DNA of 64,000 nucleotides from CAVRTM01 sp963724015 (GTDB lineage Bacteria > Actinomycetota > Actinomycetes > Actinomycetales > Dermatophilaceae), in the NCBI GenBank assembly GCA_963724015.1, contig CAVRTM010000004.1:682001-746000 (forward strand). Reading direction: 5' to 3'. How positions within the stretch are numbered: the stretch's first letter is position 1; the number at the start of each line of letters is the position of its first letter. Of this stretch, positions 40,409 through 46,714 are shown piece by piece. The notes under the pieces are model-generated. The model saw nothing but the letters and a program-made list of their open reading frames with translations. It was not told the origin of the DNA and ran no database searches. Made by a program: the position numbers and the translations under genes.

Positions 40409-41766
40409 GCGCCGTCCGCGGCGTCGAGCGGTCCGACCTCGCCGGACACCATCGCGCTCCACCGCTGCGGGAACCGGGGAAGCGTCTTGGCCGCGGTGTC
40501 GACGTTCTCGAGCACCAGGCCGGGGACGCGCAGCCCGAGGACCGCGCCGGCCATGGCCATGCGGTGGTCGTCGTAGGTGTGGAACAGCCCGCCGTGCAGT
40601 GGCGCCGGGGTGATCCGCAACCCGTCCTCGGTCTGCTCCACGGAGCCGCCGAGGGCGTTGATCTCGTCGGCCAGGGCGGTCAGCCGGTCGGTCTCGTGCC
40701 CGCGCAGGTGGGCGATGCCGCGCAGCCACGAGGGCGAGTCGGCCAGCGCGGCGACGGCGGCCACGACCGGGGTGAGCTCTCCGACGTCGTGCAGGTCGAC
40801 GTCCAGCCCGCTGAGCTGGCCGGACCCGCTGACGGTGAGCCCGGCCCGGTCGAGACTCACCTCGGCGCCCATCGCGTCGAAGATGTCGCGGATCGCGTCA
40901 CCGGCCTGGGTGGTGTGCTGGGGCCAGCCGGGCACCCGCACGCTGCCGTCGGTGACCAGCGCCGCCGCGAGGAACGCCGCGGCGTTGGACAGGTCGGGCT
41001 CGACCTGGACGTCCAGGGCGTTGATCTCGGACGGCTCGACCCGCCACGTGTTCGCGTCGCTGTCGTCGATGACGACCCCGACGTCGCGCAGCGCCTCCAC
41101 CGTCATCTGGATGTGGGGCTCGCTCGGCACCGGTCTGCCCTCGTGGCGGACGACCACCCCCTGGTCGAACCGCGCGCCGGCGAGCAGCAGCGCGGAGATG
41201 AACTGCGAGCTGGCCGAGGCGTCGACCGTCACCGTGCCGCCGGGCAGGCCGCCGGACCCGACGACGGTGAAGGGGAGCCGGCCGCGCCCGTCGTCCTCGA
41301 TCCGCGCACCCAGCTCGCGCAGGGACTCGATCACCGGCGCCATGGGCCGGTTGCGGGCGTGGGGGTCGCCGTCGAAGGACACCCGCCCGGACACCAGCGC
41401 CGCGACCGGCGGCAGGAACCGCATCACGGTGCCGGCGAGCCCGCAGTCGACCGTGGAGTCACCCCGCAGCGTCGCCGGCGTGACCAGCCAGTCAGCCGCC
41501 TCGGGGTCGTCGCCGTCGACGTCCTCGACCACCGCGCCCAGCGAGCGCAAGGCCTGCGCCATCAGCAGCGTGTCCCGCGACCGCAGCGGCCGCCGCAGCC
41601 GCGACGTGCCGTTGGCCAGGGCAGCCAGGACGAGGAACCGGTTGGTCAGCGACTTGCTGCCCGGGAGCGCGACGACCGCCTCCACCGGCTGTGCGGCAAG
41701 GGGAGCGGGCCAGTCGCCGGTCACCGTCGCAGGTGGTGCGTCCATCGGGGGGTGCGGTCCGGGCAC
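40405..41766 (-). CDS. aroA: 3-phosphoshikimate 1-carboxyvinyltransferase (EPSP synthase)
   Basis: A 453-residue enzyme of the shikimate pathway that joins shikimate 3-phosphate with phosphoenolpyruvate. Key motifs are ALPGSKSLTNRFLVLAAL (substrate and PEP site), AGTVMRFLPPVAAL, DPHARNRPMAPVIESLRELG, and late LRGHETDRLTALADEINALG. The GTG start is five bases after the doxX stop, so the genes are probably translated together; an ATG 21 bp later is a weaker alternative. Cytoplasmic. Confidence 0.93.
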   Translation of the reverse strand: MPGPHPPMDAPPATVTGDWPAPLAAQPVEAVVALPGSKSLTNRFLVLAALANGTSRLRRPLRSRDTLLMAQALRSLGAVVEDVDGDDPEAADWLVTPATLRGDSTVDCGLAGTVMRFLPPVAALVSGRVSFDGDPHARNRPMAPVIESLRELGARIEDDGRGRLPFTVVGSGGLPGGTVTVDASASSQFISALLLAGARFDQGVVVRHEGRPVPSEPHIQMTVEALRDVGVVIDDSDANTWRVEPSEINALDVQVEPDLSNAAAFLAAALVTDGSVRVPGWPQHTTQAGDAIRDIFDAMGAEVSLDRAGLTVSGSGQLSGLDVDLHDVGELTPVVAAVAALADSPSWLRGIAHLRGHETDRLTALADEINALGGSVEQTEDGLRITPAPLHGGLFHTYDDHRMAMAGAVLGLRVPGLVLENVDTAAKTLPRFPQRWSAMVSGEVGPLDAADGA

Positions 41767-41771
41767 GGGGC

Positions 41772-42326
41772 TCAGGTGAGCGCGTCGTGGGCGTGCGCCG
41801 CCATCAGGCGCGCCTCACGGCGGGCGCTCCTGGCGGTGTGACGGGCCACCTGCTTGGCCTCACGCTTGCTGAGCGAGGCCGTGCGGCGGGCGTCCTTGGC
41901 GGCCCGCTGGGCACGCCAGGACAGACCCGGCTTGCCGGCCGTGTCCACCGAAGCCAGCAGCAGGCCACCGAGCAGCCCGAGGTTCTTCAGGAAGTGCTGG
42001 CTCTGCGCGGCGCGCTTGGCCGGGTCGTGCTCCTGCCAGAAGGCGTGCCCCGCGTAGGTCGTGGGCGCCAGGGAGGCGGCGAGCACGAGCGAGGACAGGC
42101 GAGGAAGACGCCCCAGCGCCAGCATGCTGCCCGCGGCGACCATGGCCCCGGCGTTGGCCCGGACGAGCAGCTCGGGGTCGTCCGGGAGGTGCAGCGGCTC
42201 GGCGAGCGCGTGGATCACCGGCCCCGCAGCCTCGGCCCGCCCCTGAGGGTGGCGCAGCGAGTCGATGCCGCCCTTGATGAAGACGGCAGCAAGCATCGGG
42301 CGGGCAAGGCGGCGAACAACGGTCAT
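41772..42326 (-). CDS. DoxX family membrane protein
   Basis: The 184-residue protein has the DoxX four-helix core: RPMLAAVFIKGGIDSLRHP opening, AGAMVAAGSMLALG, LVLAASLAPTTYAGHAFW and FLKNLGLLGGLLLASVDTAG. A long basic cytoplasmic tail follows (about residues 135-184, with Arg/Lys/Ala repeats). DoxX proteins are linked to thiol/redox stress and to membrane complexes with SodA or SseA. GGGAG precedes the ATG. It heads the doxX-aroA-rsgA unit. Confidence 0.87.
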   Translation of the reverse strand: MTVVRRLARPMLAAVFIKGGIDSLRHPQGRAEAAGPVIHALAEPLHLPDDPELLVRANAGAMVAAGSMLALGRLPRLSSLVLAASLAPTTYAGHAFWQEHDPAKRAAQSQHFLKNLGLLGGLLLASVDTAGKPGLSWRAQRAAKDARRTASLSKREAKQVARHTARSARREARLMAAHAHDALT

Positions 42327-42365
42327 CGGGTCTCCCTCTCAGCGTCCGGACAGGTCATACCGTAG

Positions 42366-42396
42366 TTGCTCCCCACGACCACCGCGTCCCTAGGCT
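42366..42396 (+). promoter_or_regulatory. Leaderless promoter of the SRAP gene
   Basis: TTGCTC at 42366-42371 and TAGGCT at 42391-42396 with a 19-base spacer; the -10 box ends six bases before the ATG, which has no Shine-Dalgarno. Transcription would start at or next to the A of the start codon. Confidence 0.55.
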
Positions 42397-42402
42397 GAGC
42401 CC

Positions 42403-43254
42403 ATGTGCGGGCGATACGCGGCCACCTCCAGGCCCGAGGACCTGGTCGAGGAGTTCGACATCGAGCAGGTGATGACGGGTGAGTCCTCCCGCAGCCTGCT
42501 CAGCGCGCCGCAGGACCCGCCGCCCGGCGCGCCGGACTTCAACGTGGCACCGACCAAGCAGGCGCCGGTGATCCTCACCCGTGCGCCGCGGTCCACCGAC
42601 CCGTCGTACGACGAGGACGCACCTCCCGTGCGCCAGCTGCGCCTGCTCACGTGGGGGCTGGTGCCGAGCTGGGCCAAGGACGTCAAGGTCGGGCTGAGGA
42701 TGATCAACGCCCGGGCCGAGTCGGTCCTGGAGAAGTCGGCGTTCGCCAAGGCCGCAGCCTCACGCCGGGCGCTGGTGCCGGCCTCCGGCTGGTACGAGTG
42801 GCAGGTCAGCCCGACCGCCACCGACGCCCGCGGCAAGCCGCGCAAACAGCCGTTCTTCATCCACCACGCCGACGGTTCGCCGCTGGCAATGGCCGCCCTG
42901 TACGAGTTCTGGCGCGACCGCAGCGTCGAGGACAAGGACGACCCGCGGGCGTGGTTGACGACGTACACGATCATCACCGCCGAGGCCGAGCCGGGACTGG
43001 ACCGGATCCACGACCGCCAGCCGCTGGTGCTCGAGCGCGAGGACTGGGCCGACTGGCTCGACCCGCACCAGCGCGACCTGGACGCCGTCCGCGCCCACCT
43101 GGGGTTCAGCCGCCCCGGCCGCTTCGACGCTTATCCGATCAGCAGTGCGGTCAACTCCTCGCGCAACAACGGTCCGCGCCTGCTCGAGCCCGTGGGGCGG
43201 GACGACCTCGCCGGCGTCGTCGACCCCATGACCGGTGAGGTCATCGGCGCCTGA
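42403..43254 (+). CDS. SRAP (HMCES/YedK) abasic-site-shielding protein
   Basis: 283 residues beginning MCGRYAATSRPEDL. Cys2 becomes the N-terminal residue after Met removal and forms a thiazolidine cross-link with abasic sites in single-stranded DNA. Other hallmarks are FNVAPTKQAPVI (Asn in the active site), LTWGLVPSWAKD, INARAESV, ALVPASGWYEWQ with the catalytic Glu, and SSAVNSSRNNGP. It protects stalled replication forks. The region from about residue 20 to 45 and the stretch after YEWQ hold small insertions relative to shorter homologues. Confidence 0.93.
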   Translation: MCGRYAATSRPEDLVEEFDIEQVMTGESSRSLLSAPQDPPPGAPDFNVAPTKQAPVILTRAPRSTDPSYDEDAPPVRQLRLLTWGLVPSWAKDVKVGLRMINARAESVLEKSAFAKAAASRRALVPASGWYEWQVSPTATDARGKPRKQPFFIHHADGSPLAMAALYEFWRDRSVEDKDDPRAWLTTYTIITAEAEPGLDRIHDRQPLVLEREDWADWLDPHQRDLDAVRAHLGFSRPGRFDAYPISSAVNSSRNNGPRLLEPVGRDDLAGVVDPMTGEVIGA

Positions 43255-43356
43255 CCCGCGGCCGCCCGGGACGCTGTGCGGCGCGGCGCGCGTCTGGCAC
43301 GATCGCCGGGACGACGGGCGACGTACGCCCCTGACGCGGGCGGAGGTGGGATCGGC

Positions 43357-44019
43357 ATGCGGGTGCGGTCCAGCGTGCGGGTCATCCAGACCCCCGTCGG
43401 TACGGCGCGGGTGCACCTCGCCCGCCCGGACCGCCCGGACCGCCCGGACGGGCCGGTCGGCACGCTCGTGCTGGGGCACGGAGCAGGAGGCGGGGTCGGG
43501 GCTCCCGACCTCGAGGCGCTGACCGCCCTGACCGCCGACGGCTGGGTGGTCGCCCGGGTGGAGCAGCCGTGGCGGGTTGCCGGGCGGCGCATCGCCACAC
43601 CGCCCGCACAGCTGGACGCCGCCTGGCTGGCGGTCCTGCACCGGCTGACCACCGGCCGCGCGCGCCTCCCGGTCCCGCTCGTGGTGGGCGGGCGCAGCGC
43701 CGGCGCCCGTGTGGCCTGCCGCACCGCAGCGGCGGTCGGCGCCACCGCCGTGCTGGCGCTGTCCTTTCCCCTGCACCCGCCGGGCCGGCCCGACAACTCG
43801 CGCGCTGACGAGGCGCGGCTGGTCCTCGATGCAGGTCTGCCGCTGGCCGTGGTCCAGGGGGAGCGCGACGCCTTCGGCGGACCGCAGGAGGTCCGCGCCG
43901 CGCTGGGGGAGCGGGCCGTCGTCAGGTCGGCGCGGGGCACGCACTCGTTCACCAAGGACCCGGCCGACGTGGTGGATGAGGTGCGCGGCTGGCTGGCCAC
44001 GCTGCGGCGTACCGGCTGA
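43357..44019 (+). CDS. Alpha/beta hydrolase of the KANL3/Tex30-like family
   Basis: The 220-residue hydrolase has GTLVLGHGAGGGVGAPDLEA (oxyanion region), the nucleophile elbow VVGGRSAGARVACRTA and a late His (RGTHSF). It also has PLAVVQGERDAFGGP with the expected acidic residue. This matches small actinobacterial dienelactone-hydrolase/KANL3-like proteins of unknown substrate. GGAGGTGGG before the ATG fixes the start. A short CGCCCGGAC repeat gives PDRPDRPD near residue 25. Confidence 0.82.
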   Translation: MRVRSSVRVIQTPVGTARVHLARPDRPDRPDGPVGTLVLGHGAGGGVGAPDLEALTALTADGWVVARVEQPWRVAGRRIATPPAQLDAAWLAVLHRLTTGRARLPVPLVVGGRSAGARVACRTAAAVGATAVLALSFPLHPPGRPDNSRADEARLVLDAGLPLAVVQGERDAFGGPQEVRAALGERAVVRSARGTHSFTKDPADVVDEVRGWLATLRRTG

Positions 44020-44049
44020 GCCTGGAGGGCGTCGGCCGGGCCGACACGG

Positions 44050-44076
44050 GGAATGCCGGGGCGCAACGACGGTGTT
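44050..44076 (+). promoter_or_regulatory. SigR-type autoregulatory promoter
   Basis: GGAAT at 44050-44054 and GTT at 44074-44076 are separated by 19 bases. This matches the thiol-stress sigma factor promoter GGAA(T/C)-N18/19-GTT of the SigR/SigH group. It lies directly upstream of sigR, as in Streptomyces and mycobacteria where the sigma factor controls itself. Confidence 0.65.
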
Positions 44077-44113
44077 GAACCCCGTGATCCCGAAGCGCCG
44101 AAGGAGAGTGTGC

Positions 44114-44857
44114 GTGTTCACTGCTGAACTGGCCCCCGTGACCGGCCAACCCCAGCTCAAGCTCGGCTCGGGAAGTGGCCAGCCCGCCGCGGCACTAGGC
44201 TGGGGGGTGATGACCGAGCAACAGCAGACCACCTCCGCCCCTGCCCCAGGAGACGAGCCCACCGTCGACGTCGGCGCCGAGACGCCGGCCGAGCGGGCGG
44301 CGCGCTTCGAGGCCGTGGCGATGCCGTTCCTGGACCAGCTCTACAGCGCCGCCCTGCGGACGACACGCAACCCGGCCGACGCCGAGGACCTGGTCCAGGA
44401 GACCTACGCCAAGGCGTTCGCCGCCTTCCACCAGTACAAGCCCGGAACGAACCTCAAGGCGTGGCTGTACCGCATCCTCACGAACACCTACATCAACACC
44501 TACCGCAAGAAGCAGCGCCAGCCGCTGCAGTCGGACGCGGCCGAGGTCGAGGACTACCAGCTGGCCCGGGCCGAGTCGCACTCCTCCGCCGGGCTCCGCT
44601 CGGCCGAGACCGAGGCACTGGACCACCTCCCGGACAGCGACGTCAAGCGGGCCCTGCAGGAGATCCCCGAGGACTTCCGGATGGCGGTCTACCTCGCCGA
44701 CGTCGAGGGCTTCGCCTACAAGGAGATCGCGGAGATCATGGACACGCCGATCGGCACGGTCATGTCCCGGCTGCACCGCGGCCGGCGTCAGCTGCGCGAG
44801 CTGTTGACCGACTACGCGCGTGAGCGCGGCTTTGTCACCGAGGGGGCCACGTCATGA
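44114..44857 (+). CDS. sigR: ECF sigma factor SigR/SigH, with a probable internal second start
   Basis: Sigma region 2 (MPFLDQLYSAALRTTRNPAD, EDLVQETYAKAF, GTNLKAWLYRILTNTYINTY) and region 4 (ALQEIPEDFRMAVYLADVEG, YKEIAEIMDTPIGTVMSRLH) identify the mycothiol/thioredoxin stress sigma factor. GTG at 44114 has AAGGAG seven bases upstream and lies 38 bases after a SigR-type promoter. It adds 32 residues to a shorter form starting at ATG 44210, just downstream of a TAGGCT box. Streptomyces SigR is known to have such long unstable and short stable forms from two promoters. Its stop overlaps the start of the anti-sigma gene rsrA. Confidence 0.9.
   Translation: MFTAELAPVTGQPQLKLGSGSGQPAAALGWGVMTEQQQTTSAPAPGDEPTVDVGAETPAERAARFEAVAMPFLDQLYSAALRTTRNPADAEDLVQETYAKAFAAFHQYKPGTNLKAWLYRILTNTYINTYRKKQRQPLQSDAAEVEDYQLARAESHSSAGLRSAETEALDHLPDSDVKRALQEIPEDFRMAVYLADVEGFAYKEIAEIMDTPIGTVMSRLHRGRRQLRELLTDYARERGFVTEGATS
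44196..44210 (+). promoter_or_regulatory. Internal -10 box for the short SigR form
   Basis: TAGGCT at 44196-44201 lies eight bases before ATG 44210 (five before an in-frame GTG at 44207). The stretch has no usual Shine-Dalgarno spacing, so a near-leaderless transcript of the short sigma form is plausible. Confidence 0.45.
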
Positions 44858-45120
44858 GCTGCGGCAACCACCACGACACCGACTGCTCCGAGGTCCTGCT
44901 GCGGATCTATGAGTACCTCGACGGCGAGATGGGGCCCGACGACCGCTCGCACATCCGCCAGCACCTCGAGGAGTGCGGCCCCTGCCTGCGTGAGTACGAC
45001 CTCGACCAGATGCTCAAGGCCCTCGTACGGCGCTCCTGCACCGGCGAGTCCGCACCCAGCGAGCTGCGCATGCAGATCCTGGCCCGGATCACCACGGTGA
45101 CCGTCGAGGTGCGCGACTGA
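44854..45120 (+). CDS. rsrA: Zinc-binding redox anti-sigma factor RsrA
   Basis: The 88-residue protein has the ZAS pattern: an N-terminal Cys/His cluster (SCGNHHDTDCSE) and HIRQHLEECGPCLREYDLD with the H-x3-C-x2-C core. Under reducing conditions zinc-bound RsrA holds SigR; disulfide formation releases it. The start codon lies inside the end of sigR (ATGA), ensuring equal synthesis. The C-terminal helix SELRMQILARITTVTVEV is the usual extension. Confidence 0.93.
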   Translation: MSCGNHHDTDCSEVLLRIYEYLDGEMGPDDRSHIRQHLEECGPCLREYDLDQMLKALVRRSCTGESAPSELRMQILARITTVTVEVRD

Positions 45121-45144
45121 CGCGCGCCAGCCGATCCGCCGATG

Positions 45145-45185
45145 ACAAAGGCCCCTGCTTCCTCAATGGAAGCGGGGGCCTTTGT
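45145..45185. terminator. Shared terminator of rsrA and the bL37 gene
   Basis: Near-perfect 18-bp arms, beginning ACAAAGGCCCC and ending GGGGCCTTTGT, with a TCAAT loop, 24 bp after rsrA. A/T-rich ends on both sides suit termination in both directions. Confidence 0.85.
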
Positions 45186-45201
45186 CGTACGTCTGCGCGG
45201 C

Positions 45202-45276
45202 TCAGGCGTTGGGCTTGCGGCCGTGGTTGGCGGCGTTGCCCTTGCGGGAGCGGCGCTTGCGGGCGCGCTTGCTCAT
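45202..45276 (-). CDS. 50S ribosomal protein bL37
   Basis: A 24-residue highly basic protein beginning MSKRARKRRSRKGNAANHGR and ending KPNA, matching the actinobacterial ribosomal protein bL37 (AURKAIP1/COX24-like). GGAG precedes the ATG at normal spacing. It is convergent with sigR-rsrA, a common arrangement in this phylum. It is easily missed because of its length. Confidence 0.88.
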   Translation of the reverse strand: MSKRARKRRSRKGNAANHGRKPNA

Positions 45277-45627
45277 GTCTGCTCCAAGAAGTGGGTCACA
45301 ACGGGTTCCCATGGGGACGATCCCCGGTATTCTCGCACAACCGGTCGGGGGGGCCGGCACGGGCTGGGGTTCCACCACCGCGACGTGCGGTGTCGAGGAC
45401 GAGCCATCTGCAAAGAACCGGTAGCAAACAAGCCCTAATTGTCCCATTTCTGTGCAAGCAGCATCGTGGTTTCACCATCCCGAGGTCGCGAAACCCAACG
45501 GAGGGTCTGCAAACGGGATCAGCCTCGCAAACGGTGGAAATCTACAGATGTGCCGGCGACCACCGCGGCGCCCGGCCAGTGCCCAGCTCCTCTGGGCGTC
45601 AAACACCTTTGTGAAAGGAAACGCCCC
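45277..45627 (+). other. Upstream region of the peptide array and of bL37
   Basis: About 350 bp without a supported gene and visibly less GC-rich than its surroundings. It must carry the divergent promoters. Two GCAAACGG boxes occur 18 bp apart at 45509-45516 and 45527-45534, with two weaker GCAAA sites before them. A small GCCCAG/CTGGGC hairpin lies at 45581-45597, shortly before the first peptide ORF. The boxes look like a tandem regulator site. Confidence 0.45.
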
Positions 45628-45738
45628 ATGAAGACGATCGTCAAGGCTATCGAGTCGATGCTCGCCCAGGACGCCACCCAGCAGTGGACCGCCGCGCCGA
45701 GCCAGCTCGCTCCGGTCGCGACCTGGAACTGGAGCTGA
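45628..45738 (+). CDS. 36-residue peptide ending T-W-N-W-S (first ORF of the array)
   Basis: The ORF has a good ribosome-binding site (AAAGGAAA before ATG). Its N-terminal half is helix-forming and leader-like (MKTIVKAIESMLAQDATQQW). A Pro/Ala linker and a C-terminal APVATWNWS follow. The C-terminal motif is shared with the four following ORFs, while the first 30 residues are not. The pattern of an amphipathic leader followed by an aromatic C-terminus is typical of precursors of ribosomally made, modified peptides (RiPPs). No leader-peptidase motif (double Gly) is visible. Not recognised in any named family. Confidence 0.65.
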   Translation: MKTIVKAIESMLAQDATQQWTAAPSQLAPVATWNWS

Positions 45739-45783
45739 CTCCTCCTTCCGCCCCCGCCCCAACCGCCTCGAAGGACTTCTGAC

Positions 45784-45912
45784 ATGACGAACAGCACCGT
45801 TCAGCACAGCAACTCGGTCTCCACGTGGAACTGGAACATCGCCGGCGCCAGCGCCGTGTCGACCTGGAACTGGAACATCTCGGGCGTGGCCTCGACGTGG
45901 AACTGGAACTGA
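45784..45912 (+). CDS. WNWN-repeat peptide, copy 1 (42 aa)
   Basis: Starts MTNSTVQHSNSV and then carries three STWNWN blocks separated by IAGASAV and ISGVA, ending exactly after the third block. It has six Trp and no Cys, Lys or Arg. GAAGGA lies about eight bases before ATG. It could be a multicore precursor peptide, a self-assembling secreted peptide, or a signal peptide; no relative comes to mind. The spacer to the next copy is 51 bp and includes its own ribosome-binding site. Confidence 0.7.
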   Translation: MTNSTVQHSNSVSTWNWNIAGASAVSTWNWNISGVASTWNWN

Positions 45913-45963
45913 CTCCTAGATCCGCCCGCCTTCCCCGTCCCACTGCCTCGAAGGATCTCTGAC

Positions 45964-46092
45964 ATGACGAACAGCACCGTTCAGCACAGCAACTCGGTCT
46001 CCACGTGGAACTGGAACATCGCCGGCGCCAGCGCCGTGTCGACCTGGAACTGGAACATCTCGGGCGTGGCCTCGACGTGGAACTGGAACTGA
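45964..46092 (+). CDS. WNWN-repeat peptide, copy 2 (42 aa)
   Basis: Identical in both DNA and protein over all 129 bases to the preceding copy, including synonymous sites. The spacer after it lacks one base compared with the other spacers. The identity implies very recent duplication or ongoing gene conversion. Confidence 0.7.
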   Translation: MTNSTVQHSNSVSTWNWNIAGASAVSTWNWNISGVASTWNWN

Positions 46093-46142
46093 CTCCAGAT
46101 CCGCCCGCCTTCCCCGTCCCACTGCCTCGAAGGATCTCTGAC

Positions 46143-46271
46143 ATGACGAACAGCACCGTTCAGCACAGCAACTCGGTCTCCACGTGGAACTGGAACATCG
46201 CCGGCGCCAGCGCCGTGTCGACCTGGAACTGGAACATCTCGGGCGTGGCCTCGACGTGGAACTGGAACTGA
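46143..46271 (+). CDS. WNWN-repeat peptide, copy 3 (42 aa)
   Basis: Again identical to copies 1 and 2 across the coding sequence, with its own GAAGGA ribosome-binding site. The following spacer differs by one base in the CCGCG(T)TCC part and by one in GAAGGACCTC. Confidence 0.7.
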   Translation: MTNSTVQHSNSVSTWNWNIAGASAVSTWNWNISGVASTWNWN

Positions 46272-46322
46272 CTCCTAGATCCGCCCGCGTTCCCCGTCCC
46301 ACTGCCTCGAAGGACCTCTGAC

Positions 46323-46412
46323 ATGACGAACAGCACCGTTCAGCACAGCAACTCGGTCTCCACGTGGAACTGGAACATCGCCGCCGCTTACGGCACCTGG
46401 AACTGGAACTAG
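46323..46412 (+). CDS. WNWN-repeat peptide, copy 4 (short form, 29 aa)
   Basis: The first 20 residues match the other copies (to STWNWNIA). It then continues AAYGTWNWN and stops with TAG, so it has two motifs instead of three. It keeps the intact C-terminal TWNWN, which suggests selection for this ending and not random truncation. Confidence 0.7.
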   Translation: MTNSTVQHSNSVSTWNWNIAAAYGTWNWN

Positions 46413-46714
46413 GCCCGTCTACGCATGTCTGATGGCTGCTAGACCGAGACCAGCCGAGCTACCAGCCCGTTCAGTCCCGAGCACCTCTCGACTGCACATC
46501 CCCGATTCATCGACGTCACGCCGGGCCACCGCGCTCTGAGCGGCCTCACGACACGAATCGGCCCGCGAGGCCAACGTCAGTTGGCATGCGAGGTGGGCTC
46601 TTGCCGGCGGGCAACCGCCCCTACGCGTGAACTCCGTCCGGGGGCCAAGGGCGCGCTGAGCGTCTGCCCTTCAATAGTCCTCCAGCATCTCCTGCCAGAC
46701 TATCCTCAACCCTT
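46413..46714 (+). other. Gene-free region after the peptide array
   Basis: About 300 bp with lower GC. Candidate secondary structure is GCCCGCGAGGCCAAC against GTTGGCATGCGAGGTGGGC (imperfect, about 46562-46600) and a small TTGCC/GGCAA hairpin just after it. These could end the peptide transcript. TATCCT about eight bases before the next ATG may be the promoter of the HD-GYP gene. Confidence 0.4.

Larger units (their letters stand above)
45733..46412 (+). repeat. Tandem array of about 180-bp units, each one peptide gene with its ribosome-binding site
   Basis: Start codons are spaced 180, 179 and 180 bp. Each unit holds a coding block, a TGACTCC stop context and a conserved C-rich spacer ending CGAAGGA...CTGAC before the next ATG. 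The first spacer (after the 36-residue ORF) is a diverged relative of the others. Confidence 0.9.

Noticed and set aside
45647..46302. Minus-strand ORFs across the peptide array with Ser/Arg repeats (SSSTSRPRPRCSSSRS)
   Set aside because: They are simply the complement of the plus-strand peptide repeats, run through the spacers, and have no ribosome-binding sites.
45784..46412. CRISPR-like interpretation of the direct repeats
   Set aside because: Units are about 180 bp and coding, with no 20-40 bp repeat/unique-spacer alternation and no cas genes.
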